NCBI GenBank assembly: GCA_001599815.1 | Contig: BCIA01000001.1 | Coordinates: 7,128,641 to 7,192,640, forward strand | From: Furcasterigmium furcatum | Lineage: Eukaryota; Ascomycota; Sordariomycetes; Glomerellales; Plectosphaerellaceae | Length of the DNA: 64,000 nucleotides | Direction of reading: 5' to 3' | Part shown: piece after piece, positions 52,501 through 64,000 of the stretch | Numbering within the stretch: the stretch's first letter is position 1 | How the letters are laid out: every line of letters starts with the position of its first letter | Translations under genes and position numbers: made by a program | The notes under the pieces: generated by a model | Database searches by the model: none | Seen by the model: only the letters and a program-made list of their open reading frames with translations | What the model was told of the DNA's origin: nothing

Positions 52501-55500
52501 TCGTTCAGCACCAGGGTCTGGTGAGTCTCCGCCAGACCCAGCTCCCAGGGCAGACCGGCGTACTTGATACCGGTCCAGCGCGAGGCACCGGTACCACCAT
52601 CGTGACCAGAGATCAGGATGTGGTCGGCCTTGGCCTTGGCGACACCAGAAGCGACGATACCGACACCAACCTCGGACACAAGCTTGACGGACACGCGGGA
52701 GCGGGGTCCGGAGCACTTGAGATCGTAGATGAGCTGCTTGAGATCCTCGATAGAGTAAATGTCGTGGTGAGGCGGGGGGGAGATCAGGCCGACACCGGGG
52801 GTCGAGTGGCGCGTGCGGGCGATCGACTTGGAGACCTTGTGGCCGGGCAGCTCACCACCCTCACCGGGCTTGGCGCCCTGGGCCATCTTGATCTGGAGCT
52901 CATCCGAGTCCGCGAGGTAGGCGGAGGTGACACCGAAACGGCCGGAAGCGATCTGCTTGATGGCGGAACGCATGGTGTCGCCGTTGGCCATGCGCTGCGA
53001 GCGCTCGGGGTCCTCACCACCCTCACCAGTGTTGGACTTGCCGCCAAGGCGGTTCATAGCAATGGCGAGAGTAGAGTGCGACTCCATGGAGATGGAGCCG
53101 TAGGACATGGCGCCCGTGCAGAAGCGGCGGACGATCTCGGTCCAGGGCTCGACCTGGTCGATGGGGACGGGGTCGCGCTCCTCGAACTTGAAGTCGAGCA
53201 TGCCCCGCAGGGTGCAGTTCTTGATCTGCTCGTACTCGGAGAGGGAGTACGCCTCGTACGACTTGTCGTTCTTGGAGCGAACGGCATCCTGGATGTTGGC
53301 GATGGACGCCGGGTCGTTGACGTGAGCCTCACCACCATCACGCCAGTGGTACTCGCCAGACTCGGGAAGGCCGGGGATACCGACGGTGTAGCGAGAGGGG
53401 AATCCCTTCTCGTGGAACCGGAAGGCGTCCTGGGCGATCTGCTCGAAGGTGACACCCTGGATACGGGAAGCAGTGCCCTTGAAGCAGCGCTCGACAACGG
53501 CGTCATCGAGACCGAGAGCCTCGAAAATCTGGGCACCCTTGTAGGAGGCCAGGGTCGAGATACCCATCTTGCTCATGACCTTGAGAATACCACCGTCGCA
53601 AGAGTGCTTGTAGTTGTGGATGAGGGCATCGTCCGTGAGCTTCTTCTTGATGAGCTTCTCGCGGTTGAGCTTGAGAATGCACTCCATCGCCAGGTACGGG
53701 TTGATACCGTCGACACCGTAGCCGAGAAGCACGCACATGTGGTGGACCTCACGAGCCTCGGCGGTCTCGACAATGATGGCAGCCATGGCCCTCCACTTGT
53801 TGCCGACGAGATGGTGATGAACCATGCCGGAAGCAAGCAAACTGGACACGGCAACACGCTCGGCGGAGGTGTTGCGGTCGGAGAGGACGATGACACGGTC
53901 GCGAGCCTCGATGGCGGCGGTGGCCTCGTTGCAGATGTACTCGAGGTGGCGGATGTAGCCCTCAACGCCGTCCTTCTTGGGGAAGGTCAGGTCAATGGTC
54001 CTGACAGTCCACTCAGGGTACTGAGCCGACATGTTCTTGATGGCGTTGAACTCGGGGATCGAGAGGATGGGGCTGGGCAGCAAGAGGCGGCCGCACTGCG
54101 TGGCATCCATCTCGAGCAGGTTGCCCTGGGGACCGATGTAGCACTCGAGCGACATGACGATCGACTCACGGATGGGGTCGATAGGAGGGTTCGTGACCTG
54201 GGCGAAAAGCTGGCGGAAGTACTCGGCCACAAGACGAGGAGCCTGGGACAGGATAGCCAGAGGGGCATCGTTACCCATGGAGCCCAGGGCCTCCTTCTCG
54301 TCGGACGCCATGGGGGCAAGCAGCAGGCTGACCTGCTCGTGAGTGTAACCGAAGGCGTGCAGAAGGGGGTCCTCCTGGAGGCGGGAGGCATCAGGCTTGG
54401 CGGCGAGCTCGACGGACTGGCCGATGGTGTCGAGGACCTTGGGCATGGTCAGGAGGTTGTTGTCGATCCAGGAGCGGAAATCGTAGCGGTTGGCAACGGC
54501 GTCCTTGAGCTCCTTGTCGTCGATGATGCGTCCGGCCTTGGTGTCGACGAGAAGCATCTTACCGGGCTGGAGACGGCCCTTCTGGATGACGGTCTCGGGC
54601 TCGACGGGGATGGTACCGACTTCGGAAGCGCAGATGATGCGGTCGTCGTCCATGACGTAGAAACGGCAGGGGCGCAGACCGTTACGGTCGAGGTTGGCAC
54701 CGCAGAAGCGGCCATCGGCGAACGTGAAGAGGGCGGGGCCGTCCCAGGGCTCCATCTGGCAAGCAGCCCACTCGTAGAGAGCGGCCTTCTTGGGGTCCAT
54801 GAGAGTGTTGCCCTGCCAGGCCTCGGGGACCATGAGCATGACGGCCTCGGGCAGCGAGAGCACGCCGTTGATGGTGAGCAGCTCGAGGACGTTGTCGAAA
54901 GCGGCCGAGTCGGAACCACCGTCCTCGACGATGGGGTAGAGCAGCTCGAGCTCGTCCTTGAAGATGTCGGACTGCATGACGCCCTCGCGGGCCCTCATCC
55001 AGTTCTTGTTGCCGCGCAGAGTGTTGATCTCACCGTTGTGGGCAGCCCATCGCAGGGGCTGGGCACGATCCCAGGAGGGGAAGGTGTTGGTGGAGAAACG
55101 GGAGTGGACGAGGGCGAAGTGGGCCTCGTAGTCGGCGTTGACGAGATCGTGGTAGTACTGGTAGACCTGGACGGGAGCGAGCTGGCCCTTGTAGACGATG
55201 TTCTTGTTGGAGAGGGAGCAGAGGTAGAACCAGTTGTGGAGGCCGATGGTGTGGGTGGCGCGCTTCCTCAGAACGTACAGCTGTCTCTCAAACTGGCGCT
55301 CGGGGAAAGTCTCGGGGTCGACGCTGTCGGGGGCGTCGCCGCTGCCGTAGACGGAGGTGAGGACGACAAAGGGCTGCAGGATGATGGGCTCGCGCGACCT
55401 TGCGGCGGGACCGAGGAGAGTAGAGTCCACAGGAGGCCTTCGCCATCCCAGGACACGCAGGCCCAAGGACTCGGCAATGTCTTCCAACTGCCTCTTGGAC

Positions 55501-56089
55501 TCTTGCAGGGTCTCCTCGTCGGGCTTGAAGAAAAGGTTGCCCACGGCATACTGGCCGAGAGGAGGCAGCTTAATGTTCTCCTCGCGCTCGAAGTTCTTGA
55601 TGAAGAACCTGTGGGGGATCGAAGTCATGACGCCTGCGCCATCACCGTCTCGCACATCAGAACCCACAGCACCTCTGTGGGTCATGTTGCAGAGCAGGTT
55701 GCGGGCTGCATTTGGTTAGCTGCCGGCATTTAGTAGACTGATGTAGTTGTCGAGACTCACCATCGCTGACGATCTTGTGGCTGGGCTTGCCCTTGATGTG
55801 GCTAAGGACGGTCAGTCTCATCGGTCGGCTCACTCAGGGACCCACTCGTCACTCACTCAATCGCTGATGAGCGATCGAGTGAGTGAGTGAGGTGAGAGGG
55901 GAAAACTCACCAAGCAAAGCCGACACCGCACGCATCCTTCTCGTACTGAGGGTCGTAGAGACCCTGCTTCACCGGAAGGGCGCCCGCCCAAGAGTCATTG
56001 TTCGACTCCTGGTAATCATAGGGACTGTATTGCACCTTCTGGGCTTCGATGTGGGTTTGTTCGTCGTTGAAATCCTCGGGCAGGCCCAT
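49575..56089 (-). CDS. GLT1: Glutamate synthase (NADH-GOGAT), fused large and small domains
   Basis: Three exons, 55911-56089, 55761-55801 and 49575-55705, giving 2,116 aa, typical of fungi. After a 53-residue propeptide (EKDA) comes the class-II amidotransferase nucleophile Cys54 (CGVGFACHIKG). Then follow the central domain, the FMN synthase domain (ISGHDGGTGASRWTG; GLPWELGLAETHQTL), the 3Fe-4S cysteines (CHLNTCPVGIA, about residue 1190) and the alpha-subunit C-terminal beta-helix (SGGIAYVLDIHNDF). The beta-type region has CMDCGVPFC...GCPISN (about 1654), FAD GSGPAGLAA (about 1759) and NAD-binding GGGDTGND (about 1899). It makes two glutamates from glutamine plus 2-oxoglutarate and is central to nitrogen assimilation. 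Codon use is extreme: no TTA, CTA or TCA over the large exon. Confidence 0.97.
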
Positions 56090-56219
56090 GCTAGGCGACG
56101 AACGTCGACTGCTCGTGGGGTGTTGGGTTGAGGAGTCGGAGAGAAAAGGATGCTGGACGTTTGCGGTCGGCAGCAGGCGATCGACGAGAGCAGCACCCGA
56201 CGCTACTATTCCGACGAAT

Positions 56220-57350
56220 CTGTGCGCAGGGAGAAAGATCAGTATTGAGGGTTAAGAATAGTGAAAGTGAAAGTGATGCAGAAGGGCAGAAAATCGTGAG
56301 TGAGAGAGTCCGGTCCAGTCCTGGGGAAAGTTTGTGGGTTGCGACTGCCTGGCTGGGGGAGAATTCCGTGGAAGGACCAAGGCGTGCCTGCCCTTTCCGG
56401 CCGAGGGCGTGGATTTGCCGTGACGAAGCTTCAGCCGTGTGTCGCAACGTTGTTTTCCCCCATTCTCCCCACCGATGGAGGCAAACTCGGCTCAATGGCT
56501 TGCCTGCCCCCTGCCCGCAGGCATTGCCATCGTTCCCTTCAGTGAGCGGGGCGGGGCGGGAGGCGGCGGCCAAGGACCAGTTGAGAGACGTTCCAGGCCC
56601 AGCTCGTGGCGATCTGCATACGACTCGCCAGCTCATCATCTCCGCGGGGTGGGTGGGTGTCGCGACTCGCATCGCCGTCTGCGTCGGGTCGGATGAGAGC
56701 TGATGTCGAGACAGACACCCAAGAGCGTTGTCGTCGCTTGCTGCATGAATAGATTGGGCTTGCTTTCTGCCCGCAGCGTGGGATGGATGCAGCTGGGTCG
56801 AGCTCGCCGCCAATGAACGAGCTCGCAAACTGACCAAGCACCCCCAAAGCTGCTGCGATTGGCGAATCCCGAGGCTCTTGTTGATAGGCGTCGTGCTCGT
56901 CTTCCCCAGAGTTGCAGCGCATTTCGAGCCGGAGGCGAGATAGCGATAGGGACGCGGCTCCCCAATGTCTTATCGAGTCTGCCCGCGATCTGACATCACC
57001 GCCACCACCCCGACGACCTGGAATCCTCCGCCCTGAGCTGAGGGGGGTTGACGGGCTTGGCGGGGTCGAATGTCCAACCCAGGCGTTCACGACCCCGGCC
57101 GGCGTTTTGGTGAAACAGCGCCCGATATGATCCCCGGCCTGTTTTTCGGTTCTCCATCTCTGCAGATCCGTGGGTTTCCTCTGGAATTTGCATGACCCCC
57201 AATGACGGCATGTCGATTCTCGCAGGGCGGCCGCAAACAGCGTCTCGATCGATCGTCCAGGACTGGGCGGCTCTCACACCACCGGGGAAAAAAGGCAGGG
57301 CTGAAGGGGGACGATTGATGAATGGGACATCATCAGCAGGGAAAACTTAC
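56220..57350 (-). promoter_or_regulatory. Probable long leader intron of the glutamate synthase gene
   Basis: On the minus strand a consensus donor GTCG|GTAAGT at 57350 and an acceptor TGCGCACAG at 56220, 131 bp above the ATG, frame about 1.13 kb without coding features. A purine-rich tract on the plus strand (CT-rich on the minus strand) at 57515-57590 lies just upstream of the inferred first exon, as expected for a transcription start. Inference from splice signals only. Confidence 0.4.
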
Positions 57351-60300
57351 CGACGGGGTATTTTGGGGGGAGGCGGTCGAGGGTGGTTATTCCTCGAAAC
57401 GATGCAATGGGGGGGTATCTTTGATTTCGCTACGACAGCGGTGCCAAAGGGAGGACTCGAGAGCAGTATGTGCTTAGGGGATGTCTCTTTTTCTAATGAG
57501 GGCACCGCGAAATGAGGCAAGAGAGAGGGCGAGAGAAAGAGGGAAGGGAAGAAGAGGGAGGGTGGGAGAGAGCGTGGGCTGGGGTTTTTAAGATGGTAGG
57601 GGGATCTTCCTCGACCGTCGGGTTGCTCCCGTCCGCCGGTGGTGGTCAACTTTTCTGCTGCGTTGTGTTTGGTGGTGGTGCCCGCGGCTGGGCTTGCGGC
57701 CCCGTCCCTGTGTCTGAGTCGAGATCGTCTCGATGGATGGATTCTCCGGCCGAGCGACCAAAGGAGGGGACTGGATGGGGAACCGGTTGGGGGGTGTAAA
57801 TTGGACAAGTTTAACCCGCCGAGCTAGAGGGGCAGGTCACTCCGAGAACAGGAATAGGGCCAGCGGGAGGAAAAAAGGTCAGCGAGCGCCGAACGGTTCA
57901 GGGTCAGCTTGAATTCGGCGCCAGATGGTAGGCCGCCACCGGTCCCTCAGCCGCGGTGGTGTATTCTTTTTGCTGGAGTCGTCGCCCGGCGAGCCGATGA
58001 CGGATGGTACTTGCATCGCTAGCGGGTTGCTTGAGGTTCAAGCTAGCGCACGAGTGGGGGTTTGGTGCAGGAGATGCACATGGTAGATGGGGGCAGATGC
58101 ACCCAGATCGGAAACCCCCAATCTGGCCCCCCCTTTTCCACCTGCTCCGGCCTCCTCCTCGGGCTCAGGCTCCCCCTCCTCGCGAACCCCCATGCCGCCT
58201 GCAACGGAACACACAGAAGTGCTGCAGCAGCAGCAGCAGCCTCTCTCCATCTTCCGGAGCCAAGCCCAGTCGAATGCAACCTCCGAGCCACGCAGATTCG
58301 CCCGAAACCGTGTGGCCTGTCTGTCGTCCGACTGCGCTTCCCTCTGTGGAGCGACAATACTTGCAATCCTCGGCTGATGCATCATCCATAGCCCTTCGTC
58401 GAACCGGGGACGAACCAAATGCCAGAATATACCGCATCTCTCGCTGCTAGCGCACCACCTTGGCACTACTCTCCCGAGTGGAAGCATGTCGTCTCATCTT
58501 CCTTGAGGCTAGCCCGTCTCACAGATTGGTGCTCTGGTTCAGTCAGGCAAGTCAGACCAGACCCTCGTCTCGGCTTTCCCTGCCTTGGTCACCTCAGTCT
58601 TCTCTTGGCAGCTTGCGGTGAGCAAGGCTGGGCACGGCTCTCGGCCAAATGTTTAGGCTGATGGGAGGTGATCACGGACGGGATCATGGGTGGCCTTGCG
58701 GCGAACAGCTCCTTTCGCCACTGGAACAACGCATCGCAAAGGGAATTGGGGATCTTCAGCTCACTCCCGCTGCGTCGCCGCCTGGTCGGGAGGACCACTG
58801 CTCGACTGCCTGGATGTTTCATCGCCTTAGGGCCGATTGTAAACCGCATCACCCGGCTCTCGTGTCCTCGTACATACCGTACGCGCCCCGTGAGAGGCGG
58901 TGGACAATCGCAGCGTTTCATATATCAAATATGGCTTCGTCACGGAAATACTGCGACCGACTCACAGCAGCCAACAGAGGAAAAAGCCCGGGCACATGCA
59001 CCCCACATCCGCATGCAGAGTGGTCGTGCAGGGATGTTGCCAGCCTCGGGGTACCCCCTGTCGCATGTTCTGCATCCCTTTTGCGAAACAGAAAATGTCA
59101 TCGACATCAGAGCTCCAAGCTCCCGCCAATCACCAATTCCTATTTCAAAGATGGCCCTCGGCCGATGTCGCCTCGCAAGACCCCTGCCCGACGACCGACT
59201 GGAGAAGCTCTGCATTTTTTGAACCCCCAGGACCGACAGCTCCAACACCTCCTCTGCTCCAATGATCCCCCAATGCGCCGCCGGCGACCCAGGACCCCTT
59301 TTCTTGCCCTGCGACCATCACTTTTTTTTTTCTGTCGACTGCAGTCCCGAGCTGCCGAGCCGACTTCAGGCTGACCACTAGACAGAAGCACCAGCGCAGA
59401 GGAGGTGCGGGAGAGGGCATCTCGGGCACACCACCCACCCCATCCGCTCATCTCGCACTGCATGGCGGAGGCGGCCGCCATCCACAACCTCGCCTGAAGC
59501 TCTGCATGGGCACATGTTAAAAACGGCGGGAGGGCGTGCAGCCAGAGCACGAGAGTTTGGATGAGGAAGTCTGTCGCACGATGGCTTCCCCGGATGCATA
59601 ACATGGCGGCCCTCTGAACAAGCTATAACTGTTAGTCATGACGACGGCAACGGCCCCGTCTCTGGTTGGTCCGTGTGGATGACGACGATGCTGCTGTTGA
59701 GCCTCTCGTCTTGGGCGACCGCGTCAACTGCTCGAAGCTCAAGCGAGGACCCTCGGGTTTTTTTTTTTCTAGATCATCTTTTTCCGAAGCAATTTTCAGC
59801 AAAACGTGCCCGCTAGTAGGGTTGTTGATCTTCCAGACTCCTCGCCGAGGGGAGCAATGTGCAAGAAAAACGCGCATCAGTCTGGCCGTCTCCCCCTTCT
59901 CCGCCGCATGAACTCCGTGGACCGACCATCTCACTGAGCGACACCGGGCATCAGCCGCCCAATGGCCCGGCAGCACCACGGTCGGTGCACGCACGCGCTG
60001 CTGCGGAGGGGTAATCAAGTATATTGCCGACTGACTCGACGAGCACCAGAGAGTTGGCGCTGCCCGCAACTCGGCACATTCCCTAGCGTTCACGCCGCCT
60101 GGCCCGTGCCACCTCGCTACCCTGAAGCTATTGCTGCTGTCAAAAAATCGACAACCTGAAATGGCATCCAGGAGCCAATCACCCCCGGCCGCCCATAGCT
60201 TCCCGCCTTATCTCGCGCCAAAACCACGGCGGGCATCCCGGCGGCGCGGGGCCTCTCCCTTCTTCCCTAGTCGCTTCAACCAGGCGACCAGTCAAGCCAG

Positions 60301-62257
60301 TCCAGCTCGCCGGGCTGCTTCGTCGTCGTCTCCCGTTGCACCCCCTGCCCCCCCCAGCCGTGGAAGATCTGGCGGCGCAAGTGGTAGCCTGCTGCACGGA
60401 CGCAATGTCAGGGAAGACGCAGCGACAGCGGGATGCCCCCGGCTTGGGGGGCCACGATACCCCTCGCTCGGTGCTGGGGGTTGGGTTCTCCTACGTCACT
60501 GCTGCCGTTGTCACGAGCAGGCGTTGGACACCGGATGGGCATGTCTTACATCAGAACGGGTGAATCACAGGCGACGACGCGGCGTGATGCTAGGGCTCTT
60601 GTAAGAAACGGCACTTGGTCAGCCACTGCGCCGTTCGCAGCACGAGAAATCTTCCATCCATCATCTAGCTCAGTCTTCTTGGAGGGGTTCTTTCGTAGTG
60701 CGGAACGTGGAAGCCCGCCGTGGGCATCCAGCATCCTCGCTCGTCGTCGCACCTTTGACCCAAGACCCAAGCTCGCTCCAGCAGCAGGGGGGGTTGAGCA
60801 GATGGTCGCGCGCGGTCGGCCGATGCCGCGGGTCGGGGGATCGCCTCACGAAGCAGAGGAGGCTATTATAAAATGTCTGATTCGCTCCGAGCGGTGACTC
60901 CTCTCCTCCACCGAGGGTCGAGACGGGAAATTATCCCAGATGCCTTTTGCCACGACGGCCAAGCGGCACAACGCGAACCGGCATCGGGGGTTCCACCTGG
61001 TCTCACCTGCTTCCAGGGGGTTGTACGGGGGCTCGAACGCTGCCGCCCTATATCGGAGGGCCGCCGCGAGCGCTCCAGGCCGCGGCGACGACATAAAATG
61101 AGAGCAGGGCGCCAAAAATCCGAGGGCGAAGGAACGAATGCCAGAAACCCACTCCGAGTCAGGGGCGGTTTCCGCGCTCCATGGGTCCCTGCTGCTCCTC
61201 GGTTTGCGACATTTTGTTGCCGCCCGGAGCAGGTCGGAACCGCCCACGCTCTGCGTCGACCGCAGCCCGTATCCAATGCCCACGCTAACGCTCGCAGGTC
61301 AGCGAACCCGCATCCCGAGAATTCCCGACCCCTCAGAGCCCAGCCAGCCAGCGCAGAGACACAAGTGCCCTGGAAGTTCGCAGCCATGCTCGCATGCCCC
61401 TGCCCTGCCTACGTGGCGGCTTTTTCCCTCAATTCCGCCGCCGAGCGGTGACCAGCGGCGTGCGACGAAACCGGAGGAGCGTTGCTATTACCTCACAGAA
61501 ACTCTGCGGAAGAAGAACCCCCTTGTTTGCCGGTGAGGAAGCGAATGCAGAGCAGGAGGGAGACCTTGGCGCATCGGCTCGAGGAGAGGACACGCTGCCT
61601 CAATTGTCCGGGCGAGAGGGGGCGAACACGAGACCATGGAAGATGAGGAGGCGATGGAACGAGAGAGCCGTGCTGGTTCCCCTCTTCGTCGTCCCTCCTC
61701 GACCTTGACTCGGTCCTGGCCGTCTTGAATCGTTCACGCTGCGGGGTTGCGACCGAGGCCCTTCGAAGGGATGTCGATCGCATGGTCACGATTCAATACT
61801 GTAGCCGGTCCACGTAGACACTCGTAGAAACACCCCGTAAATACCCCAAATATGGCCTCGTAGAAACCAAGTCGACGGAGCACGAGACCGTCACATGCCC
61901 CCAGCGACGAGATCACAAAAAGGGAAATTTGGGATGTGGAAAGAGTTGGCCCTTGCGCGAACCAGCGCTCGCGAATCTCAGACAGGGGCCCCTTAGCCGC
62001 GATAGCCGCTGCGCGTTTCCCACTAGCGTGGGGTCAAAGCTTGGATGGACCCCTGCGACCCAAAGATGCCAAGATGCTGGCTCTGTTTACGTACTCAACA
62101 ACATGACGCGATTTGCATGAACATCATCGACTGTGAAGCTCCCCAGCCGTTCCCCAGAGCATCGAATTGTTGCCCTGATGCATCAGACGCCCTAACAACA
62201 CTTCCAAGCGCATCCCAATCCTAAAAGGCAGGCCCCGCGCCGCATGCCACCGCCGCC
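57351..62257. other. Gene-poor tract between glutamate synthase and APC15
   Basis: 4.9 kb without a credible protein gene. The first 250 bp may be the leader exon and start region of glutamate synthase. Open frames up to about 240 codons occur, but their composition (Arg, Pro, Ser, Cys, Trp mixed) and lack of splice structure are those of GC-rich noncoding DNA. Notable bits: (CAG)5 near 58224-58238, a 12-base T run near 59759, and CTCGTAGAAAC repeated near 61823 and 61856. No tRNA, rRNA or CRISPR is recognised. It could hold long promoters or noncoding transcripts. Confidence 0.5.
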
Positions 62258-63453
62258 ATGCTGGGTCTTCTCCCGGACCTGACCCCGCGAGATGTGAGCT
62301 CCCCGCCAATCCGCCATCACCACTCCCATCACTAACTGCCCGCCCACAGTCGCATGCGGTCTGGTACACATCCTCCCGAAACCCCCTCCAGAACCCTCCC
62401 TTCGACCCCTCCGCGTCCCTCCCCCAGGACCCTGCACGCCAGCAAAACCAGAACGACCACCCCCACCGCCGCCACGCCCAGTCCCTCCTCGAGCGCACCC
62501 AGCTCGCCCGCCTCCGCTCCGACGAGGCCTACACCGACCGCCGCCGCTCGAACATCCACAACTTCGGCGCCACATGGCTCCGGCCCCCGGGCGTGCCCAA
62601 GACCCTCCACCAGCTACGCGAGGAGCAGCGCGAGGCGGCGGAGCATGCAGAGGCCATGCGCCGGGAGCAGATGCAGGCGGAGCTCGCCGAGGCCGCCGGC
62701 GAGGGGGAGGAGTTTGACCCCGAGGCGCTCGAGGGAGAGAGCGGGATGGACGACATGGGCGACGGGGCGAGGGATCTGGACGAGGACATCCCCGACGCGG
62801 ACGCCATGGGGATGAGCGGGATCGAGGTACAGAGCGTGGTGTCTTCAGACCCCGTGTCGTCGGATGCCGGCGACGAGGACGAGGAGCGAGAGGTCGAGGA
62901 GCGACAGAGCGAGCTGATCCAGGCGCGGATGCGTATGGGGAACGATGCGTTCCGCCAGGCCATGGCGAGAGGAGACGCAGACGCGGGAGATATATACGGC
63001 GCGGAGGAGGAGTTGGAGGCGGAGGATGAGGGGCAGCTGCTCCTCGAGGAAGAATCATCGGCCCAGTTCCGCGATGCGAGGGGCCAGCTGCTGGACGACG
63101 ATGCCGGGGACATGGACATGGATGCCGACCTCGACGCGAGCATCCAGGAGGGAGGCGGCGCGAGCGGGGTTTATGAGCACACCGACTCGGAAGCCGAGTT
63201 GAGCAGCAGCCTGCCCAGCAGCAGCAGCGGGAGTGTACGGCGCGGCGGAGATGACGATGACCTGGACATCAGCTTCGCACCACGGTCCAGTGTTGGCGGG
63301 ATGGTTGGCGGAGGCGAACTTCGAGCGCCGACGAGCCCGACGCTTATGGCACGTGGGGATCGCGCAATGAGAACGCGCCAAAGCGTTGATCTGAGCAGTC
63401 TACTGTCGGGGGGAGACAGCAGTGCCCTGGGCAGCAGTCCTCGAAGGAGGTGA
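62258..63453 (+). CDS. APC15: Anaphase-promoting complex subunit Apc15 (Mnd2-related)
   Basis: Two exons, 62258-62293 and 62350-63453 (56 nt intron), giving 379 aa. The start lies in CCGCCATGC. The conserved N-terminus is MLGLLPDLTPRDSHAVWYTS, followed by the Apc15 block RRSNIHNFGATWLRPPGVPK and TLHQLREEQREAAEHAEAMR. The remainder is highly acidic and disordered (GEGEEFDPEALEGESG, DDDAGDMDMDADLDA), with a Ser/Arg-rich tail ending SSPRRR. Apc15 is a small APC/C subunit that promotes turnover of mitotic checkpoint complexes. The long acidic extension is usual in filamentous ascomycetes. It faces the SNARE gene tail to tail. Confidence 0.85.
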
Positions 63454-63816
63454 GCGGGCGAGGAACATCATCATGGCATGCATAGCTTGGCGTTGGCGAC
63501 ACTGGGATTCGGCTTGATGGCGTACACTGAGGCCAAAATACTTCTTTATTGGCCAGGCGGAATAGGGGCTGGGGCATCCAGCCAGTACTCAAGAAGTATT
63601 TCACGAGCAATAAAGCTCCATGTATTGATTACAAAATGTACGAACAACCCCGCTGGAACAGTGACCAGCATATACCTCTGGCCATCCAAGCCGCCCATGG
63701 ACAATGCAAGCCTCCTGATGTCTCATTTTGGCAAAACCGACTCCCGAACTCCTCGTATGCAACGCCGCGAAGGACACAACCCGCCTCGTCAATCTAGCCT
63801 TCACTCCGCGATGGGC
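63454..63816. other. Convergent 3' region, no supported gene
   Basis: 363 bp between the stops of APC15 and the SNARE gene. It is AT-richer in the middle (AAATACTTCTTTATTG; AGCAATAAAGC near 63608 resembles a poly(A) signal). Short frames lack features. Confidence 0.4.
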
Positions 63817-64000
63817 TCAGAACAGCCACACGTAGATGAACAGGAATGCCACGGCCGCGAAGAAGCCGAGCCAGATCTTCCAGCTCACGCCGGTACGCTC
63901 GGCCATGAGCAGCATGCGGTTCATGGTGCTCCGGAGGCGGATGCGGGTCGAGTCGAAGGTATCGTTCATCTTCTCCGCGAGGGCGGAAGAGTCGCGGATC
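63817..64000 (-). CDS. C-terminal part of a tail-anchored SNARE, Bet1/Sft1-like
   Basis: Sixty codons enter from the right edge and end at TGA 63817-63819. They encode the end of a heptad helix (SALAEKMNDTFDSTRIRLRS, TMNRMLLMAERTGV), then SWKIWLGFFAAVAFLFIYVWL as a C-terminal transmembrane anchor with one residue after it. A SNARE helix directly joined to a C-terminal anchor with the MxRMxxMAE-type end fits Qc-SNAREs Bet1/Sft1 of ER-Golgi traffic. Other tail-anchored SNAREs are possible because the rest lies outside the window. An intron in this stretch is not needed. Confidence 0.6.
   Translation of the reverse strand, partial: IRDSSALAEKMNDTFDSTRIRLRSTMNRMLLMAERTGVSWKIWLGFFAAVAFLFIYVWLF

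Noticed and set aside
49590..55733. Very long plus-strand open frame (2,047 codons) opposite glutamate synthase
   Set aside because: It is codon-aligned with the real gene and arises from the absence of TTA, CTA and TCA codons there. The translation is low-complexity (Gly, Val, Leu, Asp, Glu) with no family motifs.
58649..59374. Plus-strand 241-codon frame in the gene-poor tract
   Set aside because: Several overlapping frames of similar length on both strands show that this is open by GC content; no motif or splice structure.

Overview
The window looks like nuclear DNA of a filamentous ascomycete, most likely a Sordariomycete. Genes carry several 45-65 nt GT-AG introns with CTAAC/CTGAC-type branch points. 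Promoters have CT-rich tracts. The proteins are typical of this group: Zn2Cys6 regulators, a LaeA-type methyltransferase, a NACHT-ankyrin protein, NADH-type glutamate synthase and fungal Apc15. There is no operon structure. All gene models are hand-spliced from the sequence and none was checked by alignment or RNA data.

Layout. 1-1.15 kb: 5' part of a PSP1-like gene (minus), with a long leader. 1.15-5.6 kb: no supported gene. 5.6-17.9 kb: a compact metabolic cluster. It holds two short-chain dehydrogenases, a polysaccharide-deacetylase/cyclic-imidase-type hydrolase, a self-processing Ntn acyltransferase/amidase, an allantoate-permease-type (Dal5/ACS) transporter, and one open reading frame that joins two complete Zn2Cys6 regulators. 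18.2-36.8 kb: mostly housekeeping genes (NFU1, HIT-finger protein, a basic hypothetical protein, a RasGEF with a degenerate GTPase-like domain, GH63 glycosidase, ATP synthase OSCP, MOB1). 37.4-49.3 kb: an accessory-looking segment with a small cysteine-rich secreted protein, an orphan membrane protein, a NACHT-ankyrin NLR-like protein bracketed by 31-bp-period repeats, an orphan ORF next to an AT-rich patch, and a LaeA-like methyltransferase. One duplicated stretch here differs only by transitions, as expected for repeat-induced point mutation (RIP). 49.6-56.1 kb: glutamate synthase. 56.1-62.3 kb: its long leader and a gene-poor tract. 62.3-64 kb: APC15 and the tail of a Bet1/Sft1-like SNARE.

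How the genes may work together. The 5.6-17.9 kb cluster combines import, amide/imide hydrolysis, acyl transfer or amide cleavage, and oxidoreduction under a double regulator. This fits uptake and breakdown, or tailoring, of a small amide, imide or lactam. The substrate is unknown. CCG-N4/5-CGG sites occur in all three of its main intergenic regions. The most unusual features are the double-regulator fusion, a predicted 3-nt microexon in the GH63 gene, a predicted GC-AG intron in the methyltransferase, the repeat-bracketed NLR gene, and the absence of TTA, CTA and TCA codons from more than 2,000 codons of glutamate synthase.
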